Positions 18,372 to 26,480 of a stretch of DNA of 64,000 nucleotides are shown here, in pieces. Positions within the stretch are counted from its first letter, which is position 1, and each line of letters begins with the position of its first letter. The stretch comes from JBBSJZ01 sp041751935 (lineage in GTDB: Bacteria; Planctomycetota; Planctomycetia; Pirellulales; Pirellulaceae): positions 1-64,000 of the forward strand of contig JBGSIA010000209.1 of NCBI GenBank assembly GCA_041751935.1. The letters run 5' to 3'. A model generated the notes under the pieces. It did no database searches and was not told where the DNA came from. It was given only the letters and a program-made list of their open reading frames with translations. Made by a program: the position numbers and the translations under genes.

Positions 18372-19397
18372 ATGAAAATTCTTGTCACCGGCACCGCGGG
18401 ATTCATTGGAAATCACGTTGCAATTCAGTTGCTGAACCGAGGCGACAAAGTTCTCGGAGTCGATAACGTCAATGACTATTACGACGTGTCACTGAAAGAG
18501 GCGCGGTTGCAGCGGATTGCGAATCACCCCTCGTTTGAGCAGCTGCGAGTCGATATTGAGGATCGTCAATCCATTCAAGATGCATTTGAGCGGTTCAAGC
18601 CACAACGTGTCGTTCATCTCGCCGCTCAGGCTGGCGTTCGTTACAGCGTTGAGAACCCTCATGCATACATCCAAAGTAACTTAGTCGGCTTTTTGCACAT
18701 CCTCGAAGGCTGTCGTCATCATTCAGTGGACCATCTTGTGTACGCATCGAGCAGCTCCGTCTACGGGGGCAACACAAAACTGCCGTTCAGTGAGACAGAT
18801 CCCGTCGATCATCCGCTGAGTTTGTATGCGGCAACGAAGCGGTCCAACGAGCTGATCGCTCACACGTACAGTTCGCTGTACGACATCCCCACTTCGGGCC
18901 TACGTTTTTTTACTGTGTACGGTCCCTGGGGGCGACCGGATATGGCGCTCTATCTGTTTGCTGAAAAAATCGCCAAGGGCGAGCCGATTGATGTATTCAA
19001 CCGGGGTAATCATAAGCGATCGTTTACGTACATCGACGACATTGTCGATGGACTGATCAGTGTATTGGATCGCCCACCGGTCCGAAAAAATGCTGCTGTA
19101 ACAACACCGTTAACTCCTGCCGACTCGCTGGCCCCGTTTTCTATATTGAACATTGGCAGCGACCATTGTGTTGACCTGATGCAATACATCGAAGCGATCG
19201 AAACGGAGCTTGGTAAGAAAGCCATTACCAACTACTTACCATTACAGATGGGCGATGTACCAAGTACCCAAGCCGATATCCAGCGATTGGAGCAACTCGC
19301 GGATTGGCGGCCCAAAACACAGGTTAAAGAAGGAGTCGCTGCATTCATTGCTTGGTTCCGCCAGTACAAAGCTCAAGCGAACACCACCCAACAGTAG
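18372..19397 (+). CDS. NAD-dependent epimerase, UDP-glucuronate 4-epimerase type
   Basis: Extended short-chain dehydrogenase (341 aa) that probably interconverts UDP-glucuronate and UDP-galacturonate for polysaccharide synthesis. The Rossmann motif GTAGFIG is at residues 7-13, the Ser/Tyr/Lys site is SSSSVYG (about 126) and YAATK (about 151), and the family block FTVYGPWGRPDMALYLF is present. NRGNHKRSFTYIDDI is typical of the UDP-glucuronate epimerase subgroup. Length matches the family (about 330-350). It is convergent with the BrkB gene, with only five bases between the stop codons. Other UDP-sugar epimerases remain possible, since substrate choice cannot be read with certainty. Confidence 0.88.
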   Translation: MKILVTGTAGFIGNHVAIQLLNRGDKVLGVDNVNDYYDVSLKEARLQRIANHPSFEQLRVDIEDRQSIQDAFERFKPQRVVHLAAQAGVRYSVENPHAYIQSNLVGFLHILEGCRHHSVDHLVYASSSSVYGGNTKLPFSETDPVDHPLSLYAATKRSNELIAHTYSSLYDIPTSGLRFFTVYGPWGRPDMALYLFAEKIAKGEPIDVFNRGNHKRSFTYIDDIVDGLISVLDRPPVRKNAAVTTPLTPADSLAPFSILNIGSDHCVDLMQYIEAIETELGKKAITNYLPLQMGDVPSTQADIQRLEQLADWRPKTQVKEGVAAFIAWFRQYKAQANTTQQ

Positions 19398-19402
19398 ACA
19401 AC

Positions 19403-20356
19403 TCAGTGAAGTTCTTTTGAGTTGGCCTGTTCCGCGTGAGTAACCTTTTCCGTGTGAACCGTGTGTACGATCACTCGGACAGCACCCTTCTCCGGCATCA
19501 CGTCGCGACCGTGTTCGGCCGCCCACACATGCGTGAACTCTGCTCCGAACAGCAAGATCATGGACGTGTAGTAAACCCATACCAGGATCACCACCAACGA
19601 TGCGGCGGCGGTACCGAGGGCCTCGGCTGGATCACTGTAGGACAGATAGCGTTGCAATGCTCCGCGACCAGCGGAAAAGAGTGCGGTAGTTACGAATGAG
19701 CCCATCCACACGTCGCGCCAAGCGACCCGGGCGTCGGGCATAAAACGGAAAAGGGCTGCAAAAAAGAAGAACACAATCAGTAGCGTGACGCTCTGGTTGA
19801 TCCAACCCGCCGTATTTGCCTCAATCCCTGAAACCTCGGTGAACTCGCGGCCGATCATGGTTAACAGCGCCGAAAGCAAGAGCGAAACCAGCATTAAGAA
19901 ACCGAGAGCCAAGATCATCGCCAGGGACAAAATTCGCTTGCGGATAATCGGGATCAAGCCCATCTTGCCTGGGTCAGGCCGCACCTTCCAAATCTGGTTC
20001 AGCGAATCCTGGAGGGCAGCGACAACGCCGGTCGCTCCAATCATGATTCCCACGACGCTGATGATCGATGTCCACCATGCACCGCCCTGCATCGCTCGAT
20101 GATCGAGCAGCTGAGCGATCTCTTTTGCCGCTTGTGGATTTCCCAAGATTTGTGCCGCTTGTTTTTGCACAAGCTGTTGTGCTCGTTGGCGAGCTTCCTG
20201 GTTCTCGTACGCTAGTGACATCCCTGCGGTAACAAACGACAACAACAGAAACATCAATGGCGGCAACGCAAAGATCGTGTAGTAGGCCAGTGCCGCGGCC
20301 AAAGTCGCACAGCGATCCTCCATGAATTGGTTTATCGTCTTGGCGACAATTCTCAT
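19403..20356 (-). CDS. YihY/BrkB family inner-membrane protein
   Basis: Integral membrane protein of 317 aa in the YihY/BrkB (formerly ribonuclease BN) family, whose transport or virulence-associated function is poorly defined. Several hydrophobic helices are visible (for example LAYYTIFALPPLMFLLLSFV and SLLLSALLTMI), and the family's N-terminal signature of an Ala-rich AYYTIFALPP helix is present. A GGGAG-like ribosome site precedes the ATG at 20356. It follows the sulfatase gene on the same strand with 38 bases between them, so it may be the last gene of a PQQ-sulfatase-BrkB transcript. Confidence 0.85.
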   Translation of the reverse strand: MRIVAKTINQFMEDRCATLAAALAYYTIFALPPLMFLLLSFVTAGMSLAYENQEARQRAQQLVQKQAAQILGNPQAAKEIAQLLDHRAMQGGAWWTSIISVVGIMIGATGVVAALQDSLNQIWKVRPDPGKMGLIPIIRKRILSLAMILALGFLMLVSLLLSALLTMIGREFTEVSGIEANTAGWINQSVTLLIVFFFFAALFRFMPDARVAWRDVWMGSFVTTALFSAGRGALQRYLSYSDPAEALGTAAASLVVILVWVYYTSMILLFGAEFTHVWAAEHGRDVMPEKGAVRVIVHTVHTEKVTHAEQANSKELH

Positions 20357-20394
20357 TTGAAGTTGCTCTCCCTAGCAGCATAATGCTGGTCGAC

Positions 20395-21984
20395 CTAATT
20401 CTTGGTCGCTGCGGCTTGGCGTTTCTTTTTTGCTGGACTCGCTGTCACCACTGGCGGCGTCAAGCCATCATCGGGCTGGTCCCACAAACGGTACGGGTCA
20501 TCATGTTTTCGCATCTCTTCCAGCAACAATGATTCCATCTTTCGCAATTGCTCCGCATATCGGGGGTCGCTCGCGAGATTAACTTGATCCTCGGTGGGCT
20601 GAATGCGTGTCAGTGAGACGACAGCCGGATCATGGTGCTGTTGAATAAATTCATGCGGGTTTTGAGCCAAGTTGAACAATTGAGTCTCGCGTACGGTCCC
20701 GTCCAGTACATCGTATTTGATCAACTTCCACTCACCTTGTTTGACGCATCGCATCCCAGGTTTGGTGCCACCGCAGTAGACACCATAAAGTGTGTCGCGA
20801 ATGGCTTGTGCTTTACCCAACAGAACCGGCTTGAAGCTCATTCCTTCATTGGTTGGCGGCGATTCAATTCCAGCTAAATCACACAACGTACTGAGCACAT
20901 CAAGTAGGTACACGTTTCCGGGAGCGCGTGATCCAGCCGGAATGCCGGGGCCTTTGACGATCATCGGCGTGCGAAACGTGTGTTCGTAAAGATTTTGCTT
21001 ACCCTGCAAGCCATGGCGTCCGATCGCGATTCCGTGATCGGCGGTATAGAAAATAAACGTATTTTCCAGTTCGCCCATCGCACGAAGTTTTTCCAGCACG
21101 CGTCCGATCTGGATATCAATGTTCTCGCTACAAGCAAACTCGCGCCCGGTCTCGTTGCGGATCGTTCTCTCGTCGCGATTCGTCCATACCCCACTAACGT
21201 GTTCCTCGTCACGCAAGCCCGGTTGACCGTGGTGAAAAGGATGTTGCGGAAGATAGCCAATCGGCAATGCAGGCTGTTTTTCGTTGGCTGGCGGCAATGT
21301 ATTCGGGTCGTCATGATTGGTTGCACCGTACTTGGCAAGCAATTCTGGTTTGCCATCGCGAGTGTCATGAGGATGCGAAAAGCCAAAGTAAATCAGAAAC
21401 GGATCACGGTCACTTGCTTGTTCACGTTCATCCAGATACTCGAGGACCCGTTGAGCATGCCAGTGACTGCCGGTTTCGTCCGTGCCGCCGCGTTTTCCTG
21501 CGTCATGCCGTACTGTGAATTGCTTGTTTGCTTCTTCGTAAGAATTGCCTGTTTTGCATGTCCGCATCGTGTCGTAGCCAGCGCGATTGAACACCGCCGC
21601 CATCGTATTTTCGGATAGGTTCGGCGGCACCAACTGCGGGTTCGTGTGATGAGGATTGTTTTTGTGCTGTCCTCCTTTATCAGGAATATGCCAAACAGTT
21701 CGTCCCGACATAATCATGTGCCGTGACGGAGTACATACCGCACCGACCCAGGCACCCATGTGATGCGCCGCGTCCAGAACGATCCCTTCGCGGGCAAGTT
21801 GCTCTAGTACCGGCGTATCCAATTCCGACTTGGGATTGTACATCCGCAAGTCATAAGGCGACTGGTCATCGACAACGATGAACAAAATGTTCGGCCGTTT
21901 GTTTGGCTCCACCGCATGTGCCTCCAACAGGAAAACGAATGAAGCGAGAAACAGACAGTAGCGAATGGAGGGACGTGAATTCAT
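20395..21984 (-). CDS. Secreted sulfatase (iduronate-2-sulfatase-like)
   Basis: Type I sulfatase of 529 aa expected to remove sulfate esters from a glycan. An N-terminal hydrophobic stretch ending AHAVEP is a probable signal peptide. NILFIVVDDQSP supplies the metal-binding aspartates. CTPSR at Cys84 is the formylglycine site (C-x-P-S-R), needing maturation by a formylglycine-generating enzyme that is not in this window. FYTADHGIAIGRHG is the second metal-site block, and the Lys in GLQGKQNLYEHTFRTPMIV is also conserved. Length and order fit the iduronate sulfatase-like group abundant in marine planctomycetes. It lies 46 bases after the PQQ-propeller gene, probably in one operon. The exact sugar substrate is unknown. 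Confidence 0.92.
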   Translation of the reverse strand: MNSRPSIRYCLFLASFVFLLEAHAVEPNKRPNILFIVVDDQSPYDLRMYNPKSELDTPVLEQLAREGIVLDAAHHMGAWVGAVCTPSRHMIMSGRTVWHIPDKGGQHKNNPHHTNPQLVPPNLSENTMAAVFNRAGYDTMRTCKTGNSYEEANKQFTVRHDAGKRGGTDETGSHWHAQRVLEYLDEREQASDRDPFLIYFGFSHPHDTRDGKPELLAKYGATNHDDPNTLPPANEKQPALPIGYLPQHPFHHGQPGLRDEEHVSGVWTNRDERTIRNETGREFACSENIDIQIGRVLEKLRAMGELENTFIFYTADHGIAIGRHGLQGKQNLYEHTFRTPMIVKGPGIPAGSRAPGNVYLLDVLSTLCDLAGIESPPTNEGMSFKPVLLGKAQAIRDTLYGVYCGGTKPGMRCVKQGEWKLIKYDVLDGTVRETQLFNLAQNPHEFIQQHHDPAVVSLTRIQPTEDQVNLASDPRYAEQLRKMESLLLEEMRKHDDPYRLWDQPDDGLTPPVVTASPAKKKRQAAATKN

Positions 21985-22030
21985 GAGCCAAGCGAGATTG
22001 CACGAGGAGTTGCTATCGGGAAACGAGTTG

Positions 22031-23326
22031 CTACCGCGAAATATCGTAAGCGAACATCAAGTCTTGGTCGCGGATAATCAGCATTTGATTCGCGATGACA
22101 GGGTGAGCCCAAATTGCACCCTTGTCGCGAGCCAACGATGTCGTGCGTGGCAAGATTAACTTGCCGTGCGATATCCATCGTTCGCGGTTGGGCTCGACCA
22201 GGCTCACCGACCCTTCCTTGTCTTCATAGCAATACAGTCGACCGTCGCCAAAGCCAATCGATCCGCTGCCCTTATTTGCCAGTTGTTCACCCCAAAGTTT
22301 TTCGCCGGTGGCAAAATCTTGAGCCATCCACTCACCACCATTGACTTTGCTACAGCCGTAAATAACGTCATCCACCAAAACCACTCCACCATGATGGTTT
22401 TCCATGGTTTTTCCGTTCAGCGCGTAGACCGACTGGGCAACAATCGAGCCACCTTCGGCTTTCAAATGTAACAGCGTGTTGCCAGCGTTGTAGGCACTGG
22501 TGTGATACAGTCGGTCACCGCTAATTACCGGTGTCGGGATAACGGCAACTTGATTTCCGGTGGCACTGTCACTGAACAATTTCTCGCCTGTGTTAACGTC
22601 GAAAGCTAACAATCCAGGCTTACTAGCGGTAACGTAGTAGCTACGATCGCCTACGGAACTTCGCAGAACGGAAACGTATTGTGCTGGCTCCTTGGTATCT
22701 TTGCTGCCCCAAACTTTCTTACCACTGGCTCGATCCACGGCGATCATAAACTGTTCGCTGCCTGGCGTGACGACAACTCGATCACCGTCAACAAGCGGCG
22801 ACTCACTGTAACCCCAGGTTGGGATCTCACCGCCAAAATCTTTCACCAGATCGATGCTCCATTGGACTTTGCCATCGGCCTTGCCGAGTGCTGCCAGGAC
22901 ACCTACGTCACTGAGCACGAACACTTGATCGCCGTCGACCGTTGGAGTGCTGCGTGGACCGCCGCCCCAACCGTGGTTGTAGTCGTCCGAGTTACTTGCT
23001 CGCGACACCACTGTTTGCCAAAGCTTATTACCAGTGGATGCATCCAAGCACACAGCAAAACAGTCGTTTTCACCGGAGCCCATCGTGAACAATTGGTTGC
23101 CGACGACCGATACGGCCGAGTAACCTCGTCCTGCCTCAGCAAATTGCCACTTCAGTTTTGGTCCGCCGGCAGGCCATTGTTGGAGCAGTGATTGCGGCGC
23201 TGCGTGACCGTCTCGTTGTGGTCCACGCCATTGCGGCCAATCCGCTGTCGCGGTACTCAAGAACACTTCAAGGACAACGCAAGTGACGGCGGCAAGAACG
23301 CGGAATACGCAGGGAATGTGTAGCAT
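22031..23326 (-). CDS. Secreted PQQ-like beta-propeller protein
   Basis: Exported eight-bladed-type propeller of the PQQ-binding-like (BamB-fold) family, 431 aa. A signal peptide (VFRVLAAVTCVVLEVFLSTA) precedes the ADWPQWRGPQRDG motif typical of planctomycete members. Repeated blade signatures follow, such as LDASTGNKLWQTVV, VDRASGKKVWGSK and FDVNTGEKLF. No dehydrogenase catalytic residues were recognised, so a binding or scaffold role is more likely than quinoprotein enzyme activity. It is the first gene of the run with the sulfatase and BrkB genes. Confidence 0.85.
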   Translation of the reverse strand: MLHIPCVFRVLAAVTCVVLEVFLSTATADWPQWRGPQRDGHAAPQSLLQQWPAGGPKLKWQFAEAGRGYSAVSVVGNQLFTMGSGENDCFAVCLDASTGNKLWQTVVSRASNSDDYNHGWGGGPRSTPTVDGDQVFVLSDVGVLAALGKADGKVQWSIDLVKDFGGEIPTWGYSESPLVDGDRVVVTPGSEQFMIAVDRASGKKVWGSKDTKEPAQYVSVLRSSVGDRSYYVTASKPGLLAFDVNTGEKLFSDSATGNQVAVIPTPVISGDRLYHTSAYNAGNTLLHLKAEGGSIVAQSVYALNGKTMENHHGGVVLVDDVIYGCSKVNGGEWMAQDFATGEKLWGEQLANKGSGSIGFGDGRLYCYEDKEGSVSLVEPNRERWISHGKLILPRTTSLARDKGAIWAHPVIANQMLIIRDQDLMFAYDISR

Positions 23327-23394
23327 TTGTCGAAACAGCGACTGGGGTAAGGTTGCAAGCAGAATTTAGGGGACGAGCATTATAGCACGTCCGG

Positions 23395-25329
23395 CTACGA
23401 TTTCGCGAGCGGATGACTCGTCTGCAATTGAACCATATCGCGATATCTGCCGCCGCGTAGCAACAACTCCTCGTGTGTGCCAGTTTCCACGACGCGACCG
23501 TCATCGAGAACGACAATTAGATCCGAATTAATGATCGTGCTCAGCCGGTGGGCGATCACGAACGACGTCCGACCCACCATCAGTTTCGCCAAACTCTGCT
23601 GAATCAGACGTTCACTTTCGCTATCCAGATTACTAGTCGCTTCATCGAGGATCAAAATCCGCGGATCGGCCAAAATCGCTCGGGCAATCGCTAATCGTTG
23701 TCGCTGCCCCCCGGAAAGCTTCACACCGCGCTCGCCTATCAGCGTATCGTAACCGCTGGGCAATCGCTCGATAAACTCATCCGCAGCGGCGGAACGGGCC
23801 GCGTGCAAAATATCAGATTCACTGGCACGTTGCCGGGCGTAGCTGATATTCTCGCGAATGGTGCCGTCAAATAAGAACACGTCCTGTTCGACGATACCCA
23901 GCAGTTTTCGATAACTTCCCAATTCGATATCGCGGAGGTCACGGCCATCCAGCGATATGCTGCCAGCGGTCGGATCGTAAAACCTAGCGATCAAATTTGT
24001 CAGCGTTGTTTTTCCAGCACCACTACGACCGACCAGGGCCACCGTTTGTCCCGCTGCGACATCGAGTGAAACATCTTTTAATACCGCCGTCTCGGTTTCT
24101 GGATACGCGAAGCTGATCGAGCGGATCGCAATCGCGCCGGTAACCTCGGATTCGCGGATGGCTTTTGCACCGACACGACTGGGTAGCTCTTCCTCAATCT
24201 CCAATACATCCAGCACACGATCCAGCCCGGCGAGATTGTTTTGGAACGTGACCGCACTGGCGGCGATCGTTGCTAAGGGATCAAGCAGCATGGTCAGGTA
24301 CACCAAGAACATCATCAAGTCGCCGAGCGTCAACTCGCCTTCGATAATTTGGTAACCCCCGTAAAGCAACAATCCCGTCGAGGCTAATGGGATGACGACT
24401 TCCCAAATTGTTTCAATGATCCGTGTCCACCACCAAGTAAACAGTTGCTGACGCACCAGAAAGTCACCTTCGCGAACAAATCGTGATGACTCACTGCGGT
24501 CGCGAGAAAAGGTACGCACGACGCGAATGCCACCAAAAGTTTCCGTCGCGCCACTGTCGATTCGTTGCCGTTGTTTGCGTATGTCTCGATACAGCGGTCG
24601 AATGCGATTGATCCAAGTGCGATGGGTGACCCACACCACAGGCAACAGCAGCAATCCGCCCACCATGAGTTTCCAGTCCACGAACATCAGAATGATAAGG
24701 CTGCCGATGAACTGGATGATTGCTCGCCAAGGGTTGTACAGCATGCTGAAAATCAGCTCGGACACACCTCCCGCGTCCTCCCGAATCAGACTGGCGACAC
24801 CGCCACTCTTCATGCTGTAAACACGATGCAGGGGCAACCGTAGGGCGTGCTCAAAGACTCGCCTACGGATATCGACTTGCGTTTGGTTGACCGTTTTGGT
24901 TGCGATCCAGCGGCTAAATAGATTTACCGCTGTCGACATCAGGGCGACTACCGTCACGGCCGCGGCAATCAAGAACAACCGCTCCAGCGGATCATCCGAT
25001 GGGATAAAAGTATTCGCCCAAGCCGGCAGCGGTTTGGGAGGCTGAGTCAGCACCGAGTCGATGGCAAGTTTCGTACCCACCGGCGGTACCAGACGCAACA
25101 TGATGCCCACGGTCATCAGCGCCAACGTCCCAAAAATTGCATAACGGTGGCCGGAAATTAATCTCCAGAACTCGCGAAACAATTCCCAAAAGCCTCGCTC
25201 GCGAGTTCCCAGTTTCTTGCTACTTCGTTCTCCACGTCCATGCGCATCCAAGGATTCTCGCTGCGCATGACGCTGGCGAACTTCTTGGCGGTATTCGGTA
25301 AATCGACGGTGACTTGGCACGATAGGCAT
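23395..25329 (-). CDS. ABC exporter, fused permease and ATPase (MsbA-like)
   Basis: Half-transporter of 644 aa that should work as a homodimer or heterodimer exporting lipids or other hydrophobic substrates. About 350 N-terminal residues form the six-helix exporter domain (for example YAIFGTLALMTVGIMLRLV and LFLIAAAVTVVALMSTAVNL). The ATPase domain has Walker A GRSGAGKTT (about 433), Q-loop IVEQDVFLFDGTIRENI, signature LSGGQRQRLAIARAIL (about 537), Walker B ILILDEATSNLD (about 558) and the H-loop IAHRLS (about 591). All ATPase residues look intact. The cargo is not predictable; MsbA-like lipid export and multidrug export are the main options. Confidence 0.92.
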   Translation of the reverse strand: MPIVPSHRRFTEYRQEVRQRHAQRESLDAHGRGERSSKKLGTRERGFWELFREFWRLISGHRYAIFGTLALMTVGIMLRLVPPVGTKLAIDSVLTQPPKPLPAWANTFIPSDDPLERLFLIAAAVTVVALMSTAVNLFSRWIATKTVNQTQVDIRRRVFEHALRLPLHRVYSMKSGGVASLIREDAGGVSELIFSMLYNPWRAIIQFIGSLIILMFVDWKLMVGGLLLLPVVWVTHRTWINRIRPLYRDIRKQRQRIDSGATETFGGIRVVRTFSRDRSESSRFVREGDFLVRQQLFTWWWTRIIETIWEVVIPLASTGLLLYGGYQIIEGELTLGDLMMFLVYLTMLLDPLATIAASAVTFQNNLAGLDRVLDVLEIEEELPSRVGAKAIRESEVTGAIAIRSISFAYPETETAVLKDVSLDVAAGQTVALVGRSGAGKTTLTNLIARFYDPTAGSISLDGRDLRDIELGSYRKLLGIVEQDVFLFDGTIRENISYARQRASESDILHAARSAAADEFIERLPSGYDTLIGERGVKLSGGQRQRLAIARAILADPRILILDEATSNLDSESERLIQQSLAKLMVGRTSFVIAHRLSTIINSDLIVVLDDGRVVETGTHEELLLRGGRYRDMVQLQTSHPLAKS

Positions 25330-25487
25330 AAAACAGTGGTAGCCAGCAATTCAGCCGATGACAAGTGCACGCAGTTTCTCAGGTGTCGCAAAGCGGGCTT
25401 CTGCGTTGACCGTATCCCGCCCCTACTACGAGAAAACTGATTGACGAGACTCAGTTAAAGCGATTCGCGAATTTGCACCGCGATCCA

Positions 25488-26405
25488 TTAGTTCGCCAGT
25501 CGCATTAAATTAGAACCAGCGGCAAAAATTACATCCTGCGAATTCGGCAATACGCCGACAGTGTAAACGGGTAACTCCGCTCCAGGCGTCAATTCACTTG
25601 CGGCTACGGTTTCGGGATTGATGCGATAGACACTTCCATCCTTGCAAATGGCGATGACATGCGAGCCATCTGGCAACCAAGCCAAATCGACGGGTTTTGA
25701 TTTCAGCCTCACAAACCTGACCATGCGACCAATTGTTGGCTGCCAAAACCGGACCGAAGCATCGTCACTCGCCGACGCGATCATCGGCAAGCTGGATTGA
25801 CTGGGTCGTGTCACGAGACAGTTGATTGGCTGGGTGTGAATGGTCAGTGAATGAACTAGCTCAGCGGAATGTGGATTCCATACACGTAGGCTCAGGTCGA
25901 TGCCGGCACTGACCAGCAACTCACCATCGTTTGCCACACAGAGGGAAAGGATGCCGCGGGAATGCCCAACCAATGTTTTGAGTTTCTTGTTGTCGGCTAC
26001 GTCCCAAATTTGAATTGTCCCATCAAGGCTCGCCGATGCGATAACCTTGGCGCTAAGCCAACGCACAGCCATGACGACATCTTCATGATCGCCAAGCGTA
26101 CAAATTGCCCGGCCGCTGGGCCAATCGAAGATCACGGTTTGGCCGTTCACGGCGGCAGCACCGCCACCGACGGCCAGCATTCGGCCATCCGATGAAAACG
26201 CAAGGTCATGTGGCGACTGCAACGCTAATTCTATCACACGGATGCACTCGAGCGTTTTAACCGAGTGAACACGCAGCCCCGACTTTGAACAGGCGACGAT
26301 TGCATCCTGAGAAATGACGATCGCCGTAGTCGGCGGTTCCGCAGCAACGGCAATCGTCGAGAACAGGACTGCGAACGACAACACGAATGTGCAAGTGAAA
26401 TTCAT
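25488..26405 (-). CDS. Secreted WD40-repeat protein
   Basis: A probable WD40 beta-propeller of 305 aa. The N-terminal LSFAVLFSTIAVAAEPP is a signal peptide. Clear WD repeats include ASLDGTIQIWDVADNKKLKTL, SAGIDLSLRVWNPHSAELVH and SASDDASVRFWQP, each preceded by a GH/DH strand (for example LVGHSRGILSLCVANDGELL). It lies 75 bases after the DUF1549/DUF1553 gene on the same strand. This pairing recurs in planctomycetes and suggests a partner or scaffold for that cytochrome-like protein. No enzymatic motif is present. Confidence 0.85.
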   Translation of the reverse strand: MNFTCTFVLSFAVLFSTIAVAAEPPTTAIVISQDAIVACSKSGLRVHSVKTLECIRVIELALQSPHDLAFSSDGRMLAVGGGAAAVNGQTVIFDWPSGRAICTLGDHEDVVMAVRWLSAKVIASASLDGTIQIWDVADNKKLKTLVGHSRGILSLCVANDGELLVSAGIDLSLRVWNPHSAELVHSLTIHTQPINCLVTRPSQSSLPMIASASDDASVRFWQPTIGRMVRFVRLKSKPVDLAWLPDGSHVIAICKDGSVYRINPETVAASELTPGAELPVYTVGVLPNSQDVIFAAGSNLMRLAN

Positions 26406-26480
26406 CGAAGCGTTGCTCCGAAATCTGGCGACCGTTCAAGAAGCACGCGTCTTGGCCGAACGTGACTTCTCATTGAGGTC